Shown here piece after piece: positions 51,645-63,578 of a stretch of DNA of 64,000 nucleotides (within the stretch, counting starts at the first letter, position 1; each line of letters starts with the position of its first letter). Source of the stretch: Sinohyriopsis cumingii (lineage: Eukaryota; Mollusca; Bivalvia; Unionida; Unionidae); NCBI GenBank assembly GCA_028554795.2, contig JAPYKE020000559.1, positions 1 to 64,000 on the forward strand, in the 5' to 3' direction. The notes below the pieces were generated by a model, which saw only the letters and a program-made list of their open reading frames with translations, made no database searches and was not told the origin of the DNA. The translations under genes were made by a program, and so were the position numbers.

Positions 51645-54327
51645 TGTAACATGTATGCACATGGTATAATGAAATAGTTATGTTCATCAAAAACTGCAAA
51701 TTTCTCCATGTTTCTAACTCTTCAAAAGGCCTCACAAACTACCAGTGCAATTTAAAGTACCGTTCTGTTGACGTAAGATAAACCCATCTAACACATCTGT
51801 AAGTTCAAACACATTTCCGCCTGCATTCATCCTTAATGAAAAGACAAGACAAACCATGTTCTTAGCTTACACCATATGTCCCTCGCCATATGGGCCACAC
51901 AATTCAAGTACAAAGTATCAAAAATGCATATTTTTCTCCACTACTTAAAAAAGAAAACAACTGATGTTCATATATTTTTGTAACAATTTTGTTTTCCTTT
52001 TTATTTCTAGTCATGTTTTGGGATATTCTGAAAATGAGTTGAGGATAAATGTAGAAGAGGCACATGAAAAAAAATTGACCCACAACATCAACAACAAAAA
52101 TCAGCTTGTGGTATTATTTTTCTAATCGGGTCTAAATGGTAATGGAATGATGATAAAAATAATAAATTTAGTCTATCTTTCCTCATTTGATAAATTACTT
52201 CATTATACACAACTTCACAGTATCTTCTGCTGTAGACCGTAGAGTTTGGTCTCCAAGTGATATAAAAACGGGATAAAAACTGAATGCAAAGTCTAAAATT
52301 TAATGAAGAAATTTATAATTGCAGTTTTATGAACGTATAAAATAAAAGACATGTATAAAATATTTTTTTAATGGGTAGGACATAAATTTTAGGACGAAAC
52401 TGATCTTACCGAAAAAAACCTCACACAAGCTCCCAAAATAGAACATTTTGCCTGTTACAGTTTTGAGGTATACAAGTGGTGTAGAGGTAAAGTACAGCAA
52501 AATTGTAAGTCAATAGTTTAAACCTCCATGGAAGCATAGCTTTTTTCTTTTCGAGTTATATGTGTAAACAAGTTTTCTTTTACTTTTTCCTTCAATGAGT
52601 TAAGTTTGTTCCTTTGGCACTACTTATTTTTTTCTGTCTTTCTTTCTTGTGTTATATATCCAAAGATTTTAATTAGCTTAAAAATAACTCAACACAGTTT
52701 GTTGTTAAATGCTGCTATTGCAGGTAGTTAGTTGCTTATTAATCTCATTATTGTTTATCATCCCACTGTTACCTGATGCTGATTAGTACAAACCTTTTGC
52801 TGTTGTCCATTAAGGTGTGTGTGTGTGTGTGCTCGTGAGAAAGAGAAGCAAGAAGAACTGCTATATCATAAAAGAAAAATCTGGTAGGAGAGAGCCTTTT
52901 GGAGTCTATCTATAGCATCCCTGCCATCATTCATTGCTGGATTTTTAATGTTATATACATGTCTTCTTCAATCTTATAACTGAAACTATATATGCATGTT
53001 GTATACATGTTTGTGGATCGTAAAGATTGGGTAAGGCTGTCTACCATAGCTGTTCCATTTTTTAAAAATCAACTTATACACAAAAAGTTTGACAACAGGA
53101 ATTATTATCACTGGTAGAAAAGTCTCATTATCCTCAAGAAAACATCCTCTTTTAAAAAGTCTCATTGGCCTTTGACTCTTTGTGCATGTGTAAGTGTGTG
53201 TACAAATGCACTTAGCCAGATTTGTGCACACATCAATGTATATAAATTCTCCTTATGCATGAACTCCATAATGATGCACACATAAAACATTTTGGACATT
53301 TTTCATACTATAAATTTTGTTTATTTTCCTGTTTATTGTTTATTCTAGCATTAATGTAAAAGAGGTGTAGGTCTTTTCATGGTTTAGTTCTATGTTTACA
53401 TGCTTACAAGAAGACAAATGTTACCTTGTCACCTTGAAATTCAATGCCATATGATCAAATTTGTTTTGAAGCACAAGGGTTTTGGAATACATGCTTCATA
53501 AAGATAAAATGTGATGGTATATACATGTAGCTGTATATTTATAATGCACCAACCTTAATTTCCAAGTCATTTAATATAAAAAATTTAAATTCCAGGAAAT
53601 AGATGCAGTAATGTGGCACAATTTTCAATAAAAATGAAATCTAGTTTCCGAATTATATTAACCACTGAATATACAGGTGCTTATGGGATAAATACCATGC
53701 ATTAAAATATTGGGCATGCCACAATAATGATGTCAGTAATACGATCATTAGTATAGGGATCATTGTACACTAAACAAAATATATTTGAATTAATCTTTCT
53801 TACTGTAATTTTTATGTTTTTTCATACATCCATTCTGGAGACCTATTTTTTACATAATAAGAAAAACCAGTGCTAGATCACTCATTATCTTGACAATAAA
53901 TGTATAAAACCTTATATCCTCTGTCAGCAAAGTAATAAAACTGTACTATATATGTTGAACGAGTGCACCACAAACTGTTATACTTTCTCTCATAAAATAG
54001 AAATATATCAAAATGTAGGGTCAATAGTCATCATAAGAAAAAAAAAATTGAATTATTACTAATATAAAACTAAGTTTTCCCCCTGAACAATGCATAATCA
54101 AAACAGCTTTCCTTGCTGACATTTAATTCTTCTCTATACACAGTATCAACAGTTGGCTATTATTAATATACAAAGTGTATTCACTACAATTTTGTAAAAA
54201 AAAGATCAACAAATACATAAATTGTCTTTTCAAGAAAGATTCTGGCAAGAATGGTACAGAAAATCAGCGCAAAACATGTACCTGCAAGGAGCATTATAAA
54301 TGAAAGCAAAGTTGGTGTCAGAGGTAA
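51645..54327. other. Host DNA, no supported gene
   Basis: AT-rich. A (GT)n run lies at about 52815-52831. Short open frames here look random. Confidence 0.5.
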
Positions 54328-54477
54328 AGCAGCAGAGAGGGTGAACAGCCTCTAATTGACTCCCTCTCGAATTGCAAAAATAAGCCTTCCTGAAAATAGC
54401 AACAACAAAAAATCGCAACAAAAAAAAAGGATCGTTGTGGTGACTGGGGGTGCTGAGACAATACCCTCACTGCTGCT
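54328..54477 (+). repeat. Degenerate end block of copy 2
   Basis: Bounded by AGCAGCAGAGAGGG (54328-54341) and, inverted, ACCCTCACTGCTGCT (54463-54477). This is the same nested boundary-motif design as the copy 1 ends, although the interior is shorter and no longer alignable by eye. Confidence 0.65.
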
Positions 54478-55171
54478 ACTATCCAAAAATGTTATCAAGG
54501 CCAACTCGGTAACTCAACTGTGGATCATGTAAGTTTAATGTTATAAATCCATGCGGGGTTGACTGAGCCTGACTAAGTAAATTTCTAAACCTAATTATGT
54601 CCATATCTCCGCTACACTAAGTCTGATGAATATTTCTCAAAGTATGTGTATCAACACCATTAAATACAGCCAAAATATTGCAGTTATCTCTGATCACTTT
54701 TGGTATTTGTGTATGTTGCTGAGTAACATAAATTACATGTGTTTTTATGTCTACGTGAAAATATCCAAGCTGGATTTGATTGCTTATCAAGAATTACATC
54801 GTTGTATACAACTAAATTATTAATAAATCCATCAATATCATCTACAGATGGCGCTTCATTAATGTCAGTAATAAAATCAATAACATCATCACCGTTTTCA
54901 TCCAACAATTCTGCGTTTTCATTAAAGTCTTTAAAGGAGACCAGAAACCAATGGAAATATAGAATAATAATAAAAGTACTATAGCAGAAAACCTTATTCT
55001 GAAGTATCATCTGCGACCGTAATGCCAATATTTAAATATTGGCCTATCTTCTCGGAGCTGAATTTCCGTGACCTCGTATGCAAAATTTCCGCGCCTATTT
55101 GGTTACTTTTGGGATGTGACGTCATAGTAGCGACTCCAGCAGCTCAAGTGGGAGTTGCCAGAGTGAAAGAC

Positions 55172-55502
55172 AATACCGTTTTGCGTTGCTTACGGGTGTA
55201 ATAGAACATTAAGAAAAGCCTGTTGACATAAAAAAATTCTTTTCCGAAAGATAAAGGCATAATGAAGAATGGGTACATTATAACAAACGAGTCGATTTCA
55301 AAGCAACACCACACAGCACTATGTGCTCGTTACATTTCTCAAAGGAATGTTATGAGAGGGATCATGAAAAAATAGCAGCTCAAAGATACGCAAATGCTAG
55401 ATCTAGACTAAAAGTTGGCGCTGTTCCAGACATAACTTTGGACATTTTAAATCCTGGGAAAAGTGTTAAATGTGTGAGTTACGAAAATAGGCTGAAGGAC
55501 GA
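55172..55502 (+). pseudogene. THAP zinc-finger exon
   Basis: C2CH THAP domain: F-C-V-A-Y-G-C near the start, a conserved Trp (E-E-W-V-H-Y), C-S-L-H-F, and the closing L-K-V-G-A-V-P. A frameshift near 55220 and a stop near 55250 break the frame. A GTAAGT donor follows at 55503, so it was one exon of a spliced transposase. The catalytic part is not recognised downstream. Confidence 0.75.
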
Positions 55503-56917
55503 GTAAGTGACCACAAAATGCAACAATCAATCCACATATCTTTTATCTAAAAACAGCAGTACTAAAAACAAATCTGATAGCCCGACACCCTGGGCCCCTT
55601 CTGGTTTTAGTTCCGGCCCATCCTGTATTCAAAGTGAGGTGCCCGTCACGCTTGTCGAAACAAAAATTGTCTGCCTGAGAAAACTTTGATTGCGCTGGTG
55701 AAATGAGTAAATGTATTTTCAAGATGTTGACATACATGCCTTAACACGGCACAATCTAAATCAAATCACCACTGTCCTAGGTGAAATTTAGATTTGAGTT
55801 TAATCAAATGGAAGCTTTGCTAAAAATAAGATTCTAAACCTGTCGTGTTTCGAGAAAACACAATTTTCAGTAATCGTATAAAAATTAAAAATTAAAAACA
55901 AAAATGCATTGTATACATGTAGTATGCATAAACGGTAATCTGTAATAATTGGAACCGATATAAAACTATTCCTTGGGCAGTTTAAAAAGCAGCGATTAAA
56001 ATAAAGAGGTCAAAGATTCACATTAACTGTCTGACAATAGAACTGGGGGGGGGGGACTAATGACCCCCTCCCCCTTGCCCCAATGTGTGACCGCCCATCT
56101 GACGTGCCTTTTCTCCCCGTGATACGCCTTATTATTCCCCCATGACAAGACCCTTTTGCATATTCTGGTCAGTTCTGGCTAAATTGCAAAATAGCTGAAG
56201 TTTTGATTTAAGTACGCAAACGATAAAGCCAGTGTGACTAATGAACATAATCCTTATCCTTGCATTGATTTTGTGAAAAGGACTGCCCTTCGGACATACT
56301 TCAAAGAAACCATGTTCGACAGTGTATGTGTATGCGTAAGCACCAGCAATTGATTACCAAATAAATGATGCCTATTTTGTTATTACTTACGATGCCATGG
56401 ACTTCATTTTAACAGTTCAAATCTGCAGTCACAAGCTACCGTACTTGTGGCAACTGTTTTTCTCACGTTTTATGACCCACCTTATTTCCTTATGTTTAAG
56501 TCTTAATGCATGTAACACTGTTTGCTGAATAAAATATTTATTCAGAATTAGTTCTTTAGGGCCATATATACTGCATGGTATATTTTGTTTTATTCCTTGT
56601 AATTTAATCATGATAATTAAACTTTTCATATACGGTAGAGGAATGTCAGGTGTTAACTGGCCGAGTTTCTTTGGCGGAAATGGAGATGCGATTTTGTTTG
56701 CAGAGAAAATTTCAAAGTGATCATTCATTTAAACTAATTGGTGACAATTTTATTCTTTTAATTTTTTTAATACTATAGTACTGTTGTAGTTGTTTAAAAA
56801 ATCTGAAATTTACTTGAATAATGTTTAATCTTCACGTTCTATTTACTGAAGAAGAAAAAAAGAAGAAAAAAACTGTTGTATGATATTAATTATTTCGTCC
56901 AGTGCCGGTTTAGACGT

Positions 56918-57005
56918 GTGTGCGTGTGATTTGAATTTTTAACGTAGCTTTAACAATTTTTCAGTCATATCGCTACGATGTCTGCAGTGTGGCAGTTTAG
57001 ACTGT
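56918..57005 (-). mobile_element. SINE (family 2) 3' fragment
   Basis: Matches 39240-39325 (AATTTTTAACGTAGCTTTAAC, TCTGCAGTGTGGCAGTTTA). It lies inside the Kolobok-like element. Confidence 0.75.
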
Positions 57006-57836
57006 GGATTGCATACGTTATATTTAAAAATGGTTTGGTGTTAGGTTTTTTTCTTCTGACAAATGAAAATTGACAGACATAATGTAATAATCGGGACTTC
57101 GTTGCGCAAAATTTGAGAGATATTACGAGATCGGGAGGTAGATGAGAAAATACCCCCAAAATCGGGAGGTTTTTCTCCCGGCTTGAGAGTTGACAGGTAT
57201 GAACTGTCCGGGCTCGTGGAATTTCATTCAGGACTTTAGGTTATTTAAGTTACCAGCCCGGGGCCTGTGCCTAACACATTTCTTTTAGCACTTACCAGTA
57301 CAGTACATAAACTATTATATCAGACTGCAGATTCAAGTTTTGAATGTGCAACCCAAATCTGGTCTCCTGTCTGCCTCGCTCGCCAATGTTTGTGTTTGTA
57401 TTCGAGGACTGGCTAGTATAGCGTCACGGTACCACGTGATCTGTCGTCTCATCAAAACTCGGAAAAACTCGGCAATTTACGGAATCGTGGTATCTTCCAC
57501 GCAATATAATCACTACCCGCTTACGATATTTAATTAATAAACATTGCAGTCGAATTAAAATCTGTAGAGAATTACATACGTAAAAGGAAAATTTTGATTT
57601 CTAGTCTCCTTTAAGTACATCGTAGATCATCAACTGATGGTGCAGTTAAGTACAACTTATCCCATTTCAACCATCTCATTATTAAATTAAGTAACAGTTG
57701 TGTTTTACCAGAACCAGATGGACCTATTATGATCATTTGGACAAAATCTGGTAGCGCACATGATGCCTGACCGCCTCTTGCTTTCATGTCGCTGAAAAAT
57801 CAATTACATCCATGTTGTAAAAATATAATAAATAAT

Positions 57837-58046
57837 ATGGATTTATATTGTGTGAAATGCAGGGCGCGTACTCGTACAGGTGGACTAACAACTATAACAA
57901 CAAAAAACAAAAGACAAGCAGTTACAGGTAAGTGTGAACGATGTGGTACAATTTTTAAAAAATTTATTCCTAATCCAAACAGTATTAAAAAAAAAAAAAA
58001 AGGAGGTGATATTGCCGAGCAAGTACAAAGTTACCAGGCCTGGTGA
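57837..58046 (+). pseudogene. Zinc-ribbon protein of copy 2
   Basis: Keeps M-D-L-Y-C-V-K-C and C-E-R-C-G-T, aligning with the protein at 36510-36788 of copy 1. A long A-run near 57988-58002 probably adds a frameshift, after which the frame differs from the copy 1 tail. Confidence 0.75.
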
Positions 58047-58249
58047 GTATCCAGTAAACGCTATTGATAAAGGATATCACTCATGATGTAGCTTATAAAA
58101 GTAAAAACCTACAGGATAGACATATTGCAGATGTAAAATTAATTCATGTGCTAAATTCCATAAAAAAGTAAATCTTTCAAAGAATCATTAGCTAATTGGT
58201 TAGTAAGCTCTGCAATGAAGGGTAAACTAGCGTTAGGAGCTGGTAATTA
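58005..58249 (+). pseudogene. PLA2 protein of copy 2 (degraded)
   Basis: In changing frames, P-G-E-Y-P-V-N-A-I-D-K then fragments corresponding to H-D-V-A-Y-K-S and R-H-I-A-D-V-K-L-I-H, ending M-K-G-K-L. The calcium-loop part is lost or unrecognisable. Confidence 0.65.
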
Positions 58250-58269
58250 ATCAACCGATTATTATCATA

Positions 58270-59229
58270 ATGGAGTCGATTTATTATAGTCCAGATGGAT
58301 ATTGGAAGGGTAGAGCAGCGATTAGTGAACTCGCCGACGCAGCAAATGTTACTCGTGTTGCTGCTGAAAAATGGTTAGCACAACATGCAATATGGCAAAT
58401 TTATCTACCACCACCTAAATTTATTCAGCATGCACATTTTGATGTCAGCATTCCAAACGAAGTTCATCAGGCAGATATTTTGTTTTTACCATATGACGCT
58501 ATTAAAATTGGTAGACGTCGATTAGCGTACAAATATGCATTAACTGTCATTGATGTTGCAAGTAGATATAAAGAAGCAGAGCCGTTATCAACAAAGACAG
58601 CAACTGAAGTAGCTTCTGCGTTTGAACGAATTTATCGACGTGGTGGTCTACGATAGCCACAGCTGCTACAAGATGATCCTGGCAAGGAATTTCAGGGCGT
58701 AGTATCATCGTTGATGAAGCAACATAACGTCAAAAGACGAGGACATACTGTAATTCATCATGATCAGGCAATTGTTGAACGATTTAATCTATCACTTGCT
58801 GAGCGATTATTTGGATATCAGTATGCGAGGAAAATAATTCAAGATACGAGATCTCACGAATGGGTTTCAAGATTACCAAGTGTGATAGCTGCATTAAATA
58901 ATGAAATTACTCGAACAACTGACATGAAACCAAACAATGCAATTACAAAAAACCATATATCAAAACAACGACATGACTTTTCAAAACAATCAGTGCTGGG
59001 TAATGTGACTATGACGTATTTATATGAACCCAGTGAACTTTGGAAGTGGTAAAAAAAGAGCGACTGATCCTTGAGTATTATGACACATAAAATTTCCAGC
59101 ATGGTAAGATCCACAGGTAGACCCACAATCTACAGAATAGATTCAACTGCTCCTCAACATGGATTTACACATGAACAATTACAAGTAATTCCTGAAGACA
59201 CACAATTACCACCGCGATCACTTAACTAG
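58270..59229 (+). pseudogene. DDE integrase of copy 2
   Basis: Starts M-E-S-I-Y-Y, the start chosen for copy 1. Core residues are visible: H-Q-A-D, the D-D-P-G-K-E-F region and I-V-E-R-F-N. A TAG stop after about 128 codons (58654-58656), and frameshifts near 59045-59100, inactivate it. An insertion of about eight residues after F-L-P-Y-D distinguishes it from copy 1. The last eight bases overlap the polymerase gene tail to tail. Confidence 0.85.
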
Positions 59230-62200
59230 CACCCCTACTTCGATTACACTCAAGACAGGTCAGCATCACATTTTCGCATGTTTGACCAAGACTACTATCT
59301 TTTCTATCCACAGTAAATTGTCCTGGATCATTATTTGAATATCGCCACAACAGTATACAATTACACCTTGCACAATGATTATTCTGCTGCTGCTTCAGCG
59401 TTATGACAAATTCAACATCGAGATCAAAGTTGCGTTTATTTTTTAATCACATTGTTTCTAACCAGCTAAATTTTTTCTTACTATATCACTGTCTCCTCGA
59501 CAGTTATTGAGGACATCATCGGTGTTTTCTGTAGTGTCCATGCCAATTCTCCGCAGCTGAGATATTCTTCTGACTCGAGACACTGTGAGATAAACTAAGT
59601 TTGACCATTCTACACGATCATCGACAATCCAAACTCGCGTATCAGAGATGGTTAATCTCTGAGATGAATGAATTGTCATTGCGTATCCCAGTGTCCAAGG
59701 GGATTTATCCCTGCTCAGCCCACCCTCAACAACACTGACAGGAACCAAAACAACATAATTTAATAAGAGATTCTGTTTTTCAGTCTGTCCTGGTATATCA
59801 ACGTCGATATTTTGTTGTCATGTATCAGCTGGTCTATAGCACAATGGTACACGTAGATCTAAAAAAAAACTTTATGTAACTGAAATAATCGCTGTTGAAG
59901 TGTATCACGAACTATCTTTCTACTTGCCACTATTAAATCATTTGGTCTCCACACTTGCAGAAAGTCGTTCATAGAAGTTTTTTTAATCATTTTACGCATT
60001 AATTAACACTGAATTTTATTCGGTTGTAGTCTGATTAATTTTGTAAACTCCCTTAATTCTACATCAAGATATCTATGATCATCAGTTATCTCCTCGTAAT
60101 AATCCACAAATTTCTTCAGCCACCCATGTGGAGATGGCCCAACAAACGGTGGTGTTTGACCATGATCACCGCACATAACCACAGTTGTATTTTTTAATAA
60201 CAGCCAATTGAGAAACATTTTTAATGTATCTAAAGAGACTGTACATATCTCATCCCAAATGATGATCCTTGGAATATATTTCTCTCCCATTCGATCAGGA
60301 GTCCATGCGTCTCCCTTCCATCGAAAAAAGCTATGATAAGTACATTATTTTACTTCACGTTCTCTCATTTCTCTTGCAAGCCTCTGTGTGTGTGTTAAAA
60401 CAACCATATCATCTGAACTTAGCAAAAATAATTCAATAACTCGCGTTGTTTTACCAGACCATCAGGTCCATTTAGATAGACCATCTTGTGTCTGGACACT
60501 GGATCATACACAGATGCCGCAGACAATAATTCTGATATCTGATTATTTCTGTAATAAATATCTTTGATTTCAACATCTGCGGATTCAGAATAATTATATA
60601 ACATTTCTTGTTTTATTCTCCATTTACCCCATGATGCATCATGAGCAGTAAATTGAGTCAGTAATTCTGTATATTTTTTTTCTATATAGAATGAATCCAT
60701 CGTAACTCTGACTGCAGTGGTAGGGAATCTATTTATCATCGATAATAAATTTATAGAAACATAAGCAAGCATTGAGGATCTTAAATGAGTAAATTGAGGT
60801 GACTTGTCATCAATATAACCAACAACTGTACCTGATCGTTTTCCGTTAGACAAGTAGGCGTTTTCTCGGCTTACAATATATCTCTCTTTGTTGCATCGGT
60901 GATTATAAAATCATATTCAGCATCATCTAGAATTAATCGTGCATAACGTCGTTTATGATCGTATGCCCAGCCATGAGTAAATTTACCGATTATTCGATTA
61001 TTCTTCTACCAAGATCCTTTGTGGTGGTAACCTAACTTCGGTCTGAGGACGGTATGATATAGCTGCTTCACTTACAATCAACGATATCAATATTGCTGCA
61101 TTGAGCATATCTCGTAATAAAACTATTGGTGCCCAACGTTTTTCTGAAAAGTGCCTACCAAACCAAACATAACAGAAACCTTTAGCAAACTCGAATGACA
61201 CAATACGAGCGAATCCTATCACAGCAAAATCGGGAAGGGGTCCATTTATCGATACTCTTGTTATCTTGTGTGTCGGGTGTCCAAATTTTTTAAAATATCC
61301 AAGAACACTGTCAGTAGCCAAGAAAACTTCCCGGATAACACGAGACCATATCAATCGAGATAACGTCATTGTGCTCATACTCGGTATTTCACAATCCACA
61401 GTGTCCACATTCACAGCAGCTTAGCTGTATGTCTTCAAGAAATTCAAATCGCATTGGCTTCCACAAATTTTTTTCTCTCGCAAAGTGAGCTGCAACAGAT
61501 GGAACTGTAAAACAATTATTCAACAATTGTTCAGTATTCTCTGTTGAAAATTTCAGCGCAAGATTTTTCATTTCTTCATGGAGAGATTCTTTGCAATATA
61601 TTTCACCGTTAGGTCATACAAATTGATCATATTTTTCATCATCTGAACTTTTAAATAGCCATCCTGATACAGGATCTTTTTTTAAACTTATTTCGTGAAT
61701 AAAATCAAACATGTTTCTCCCAGAGTTCTCTGGGGGGAGGTAAAATCTTACAGTCTGATCTCGTGGAAATATTGTTACTGCGCTAGTCCAGGCGTATGCA
61801 TTATGAATCGATCAAAAATTTCAACTGCAGCTCCCTTCGACTTATTCTTTGATTCGTATAAAATCTCTCCAGTTATCGTTTTTACTGTTATTGGAAATTT
61901 TAATTAACTTCCTAACTCGGCGACAATATTTATTGTAGTTCCAGTATCCTTAACTAATTCAGCCCATTTGTTTATTTTTTAACATCGTAGATCTCTTAAC
62001 CCATTTCCATGCATCGCATTTGTAAAATGTTCGATTACTCGCTTGCCTACACAATTCAGCTTTGAAAATCTCAATAGCGCAAGATCATTAATGTTGGGTT
62101 TATTATTTAGCTGATAAATTCCATAAATAACCATGGTCATAGGATACGCTCGAGCGTAATATGGTCTCTCAATACCAGTCAACATTCCTGGCTTGGAATT

Positions 62201-62599
62201 TGTACTTAGCACAGCGATTTTTCCATTATGAAAAACAGGATCACGTTTGTCATGGAAAATCCACTCAGCGGAATCTGTTTCTGCTAGCACAACAAACTTT
62301 ATTCTGAAAAAATATCTTTGATCTTTGAGATAATCAGTAATCTTTTTCGCCCGTTCATCGTTCATTGTAGCATCAATGACTTTATCATCGCGTATACTTT
62401 TGAATGACGACCATACGTGAGATGCCCCATCATTATGAAATTCATTTTTAGCATTCTGAATATTATTAATTAGATTATTCGTTGGATCAACCAAAGCTTG
62501 ACTCCGCAAATCAGGGGTTCCTCTGTCAAGATCGAATCTAGATTCAGGAAACAAAGTTTTCCAGGGTTCGATTGTGGATAATCTCTCAAACTCCTCCAT
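59222..62599 (-). pseudogene. Polymerase-helicase-HNH protein of copy 2
   Basis: Starts at M-E-E-F-E-R-L (62599). Pieces align in order with copy 1: the N-terminal domain (61979-62599), the region with C-V-G-K-R-V-I-E-H-F, motif C as T-M-D-S-F-Y-I (about 60710), a ruined Walker A (about 60460), W-D-E-I and G-D-H-G-Q-T-P-P-F (about 60250-60170), H-S-S-Q-R-L (about 59670) and a degenerate HNH end. Many stops and frameshifts, plus gaps around motif A. Confidence 0.85.
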
Positions 62600-62644
62600 A
62601 TTACATTTTAGACAAATATTTAAATGAAAAATATTATATATACA

Positions 62645-62963
62645 ATGACTCAAAAAGAAATCAATACAGGTGGTTGATGACAGGGTCTTCAACTCCTTGT
62701 AACAAATCTTGCGTAAATGAATTCTGCGGACAATATTTAGAAAGCCTAAGAAGAGGGAGTCTTGGCCCAAAACCATGTTTATGGTGTGGTGTTGGAGTTA
62801 GAGAGAAAATGCAGTTGTGTGTGCAATGTGGTGGTAAAAGATATAGAGAACTAAAACGATATTATGATTAAAAAAGTAACAGCAAGGACTCTGTCAAAGT
62901 TATAAGAACCCCTGAAGATTATATAGCTAGATTTGTAAAGACAAATTATAATTTAGACAAATA
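62645..62963 (+). pseudogene. Cys-rich protein of copy 2
   Basis: Homologue of 31421-31744: T-P-C-N-K-S-C, C-L-W-C-G-V-G-V, C-V-Q-C-G-G-K-R-Y-R-E-L-K-R-Y-Y-D, then a stop. The rest (R-T-P-E-D-Y, N-L-D-K) continues in another frame. It starts head-to-head with the polymerase, as in copy 1. Confidence 0.8.
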
Positions 62964-62977
62964 ATATTATATATAAA

Positions 62978-63578
62978 ATGGAGCAAAAATAATTTGTTGG
63001 ACATCCTATCATCAAGAATTATGAAGCATCTCATGATGGCGTAATCAGAAACTGTCAGATGAAAAAACCAGTTGGCAGTGTTGATAATACTGGTTATCTT
63101 AGATTCAATGCTGGGGGGAAGAGGTATTACAATCATAGGCTTGTGTACGAGACTTTTCATGGGGTGATCAAAAATGGTCTTGTGAGAGATCATATAGACG
63201 GACAAAATCTCAATAACTCTTTACACTACCTTCAAGTTATTACACAGAATGAGAATTCTGCAGGTGGTAATTCTGGGAGATGTAAAACGTTTTCAAGGAG
63301 GGCAGTTAAATCCATAAATACTGTGACCAGTAAAGAAATAACATTTCAGTCAATGACCGCAGCTGGCAAGTATTTTGGTATCAATCGGGGTGGGGGGGTG
63401 GGGTTCAATATGTAGCAGATAAAATAACCAATTTGGCTTTTTCACACAAGTATAAACAGTGGACTTCATTTGAATACCTCCCGTTTGTAATAGATACGGA
63501 CAACATCCTTGATAAAATGAATGGAGATAACTGCCGTGGATATGTAATGTGGTTAATAATTTTACCTTTGTTCCTTTG
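62978..63578 (+). pseudogene. HNH endonuclease of copy 2
   Basis: Homologue of 30901-31407. A stop codon follows the first four codons. Then N-Y-E-A-S-H-D-G-V-I-R-N, V-R-D-H-I-D-G-Q-N-L-N-N-S and A-A-G-K-Y-F-G-I are intact. In the core, V-I-D-H is V-R-D-H, keeping the His. A G-run near 63390 shifts the frame; the last domain continues (V-Q-Y-V-A-D-K-I) to a stop near 63578, with a tail longer than in copy 1. Confidence 0.8.

Larger units (their letters stand above)
54935..57610. mobile_element. Kolobok-like DNA transposon inserted in the copy 2 ATPase
   Basis: Flanked by TTAA on both sides (54931-54934 and 57611-57614). Ends AGGAGACCAGAAA and, inverted, AGGAGACTAGAAA. Removing it restores the ATPase alignment with copy 1. 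It carries a THAP-domain exon. Kolobok elements are known for TTAA duplications and THAP-bearing transposases. A TA duplication with slightly longer ends is also formally possible. Confidence 0.75.
54490..57813 (-). pseudogene. Packaging ATPase of copy 2, split by a transposon
   Basis: The N-terminal part lies at 57611-57813 (M-D-V-I-D-F-S-A-T; Walker A G-P-S-G-S-G-K-T intact). The C-terminal part lies at 54490-54934 (K-D-F-N-E-N-A, N-L-V-V-Y-N-D-V, then F-N-G-V-D-T-H-T-L-R). The insertion at 54935-57610 interrupts it between the codons matching residues about 70 and 76 of copy 1. Further frameshifts and stops are present, and the Walker B Asp pair is changed to Asn-Asp. Confidence 0.85.

Noticed and set aside
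56429-56728. 99-residue minus-strand frame inside the Kolobok-like element
   Set aside because: No recognisable domain, AT-rich composition and no matching splice signals; not supportable as a transposase part.
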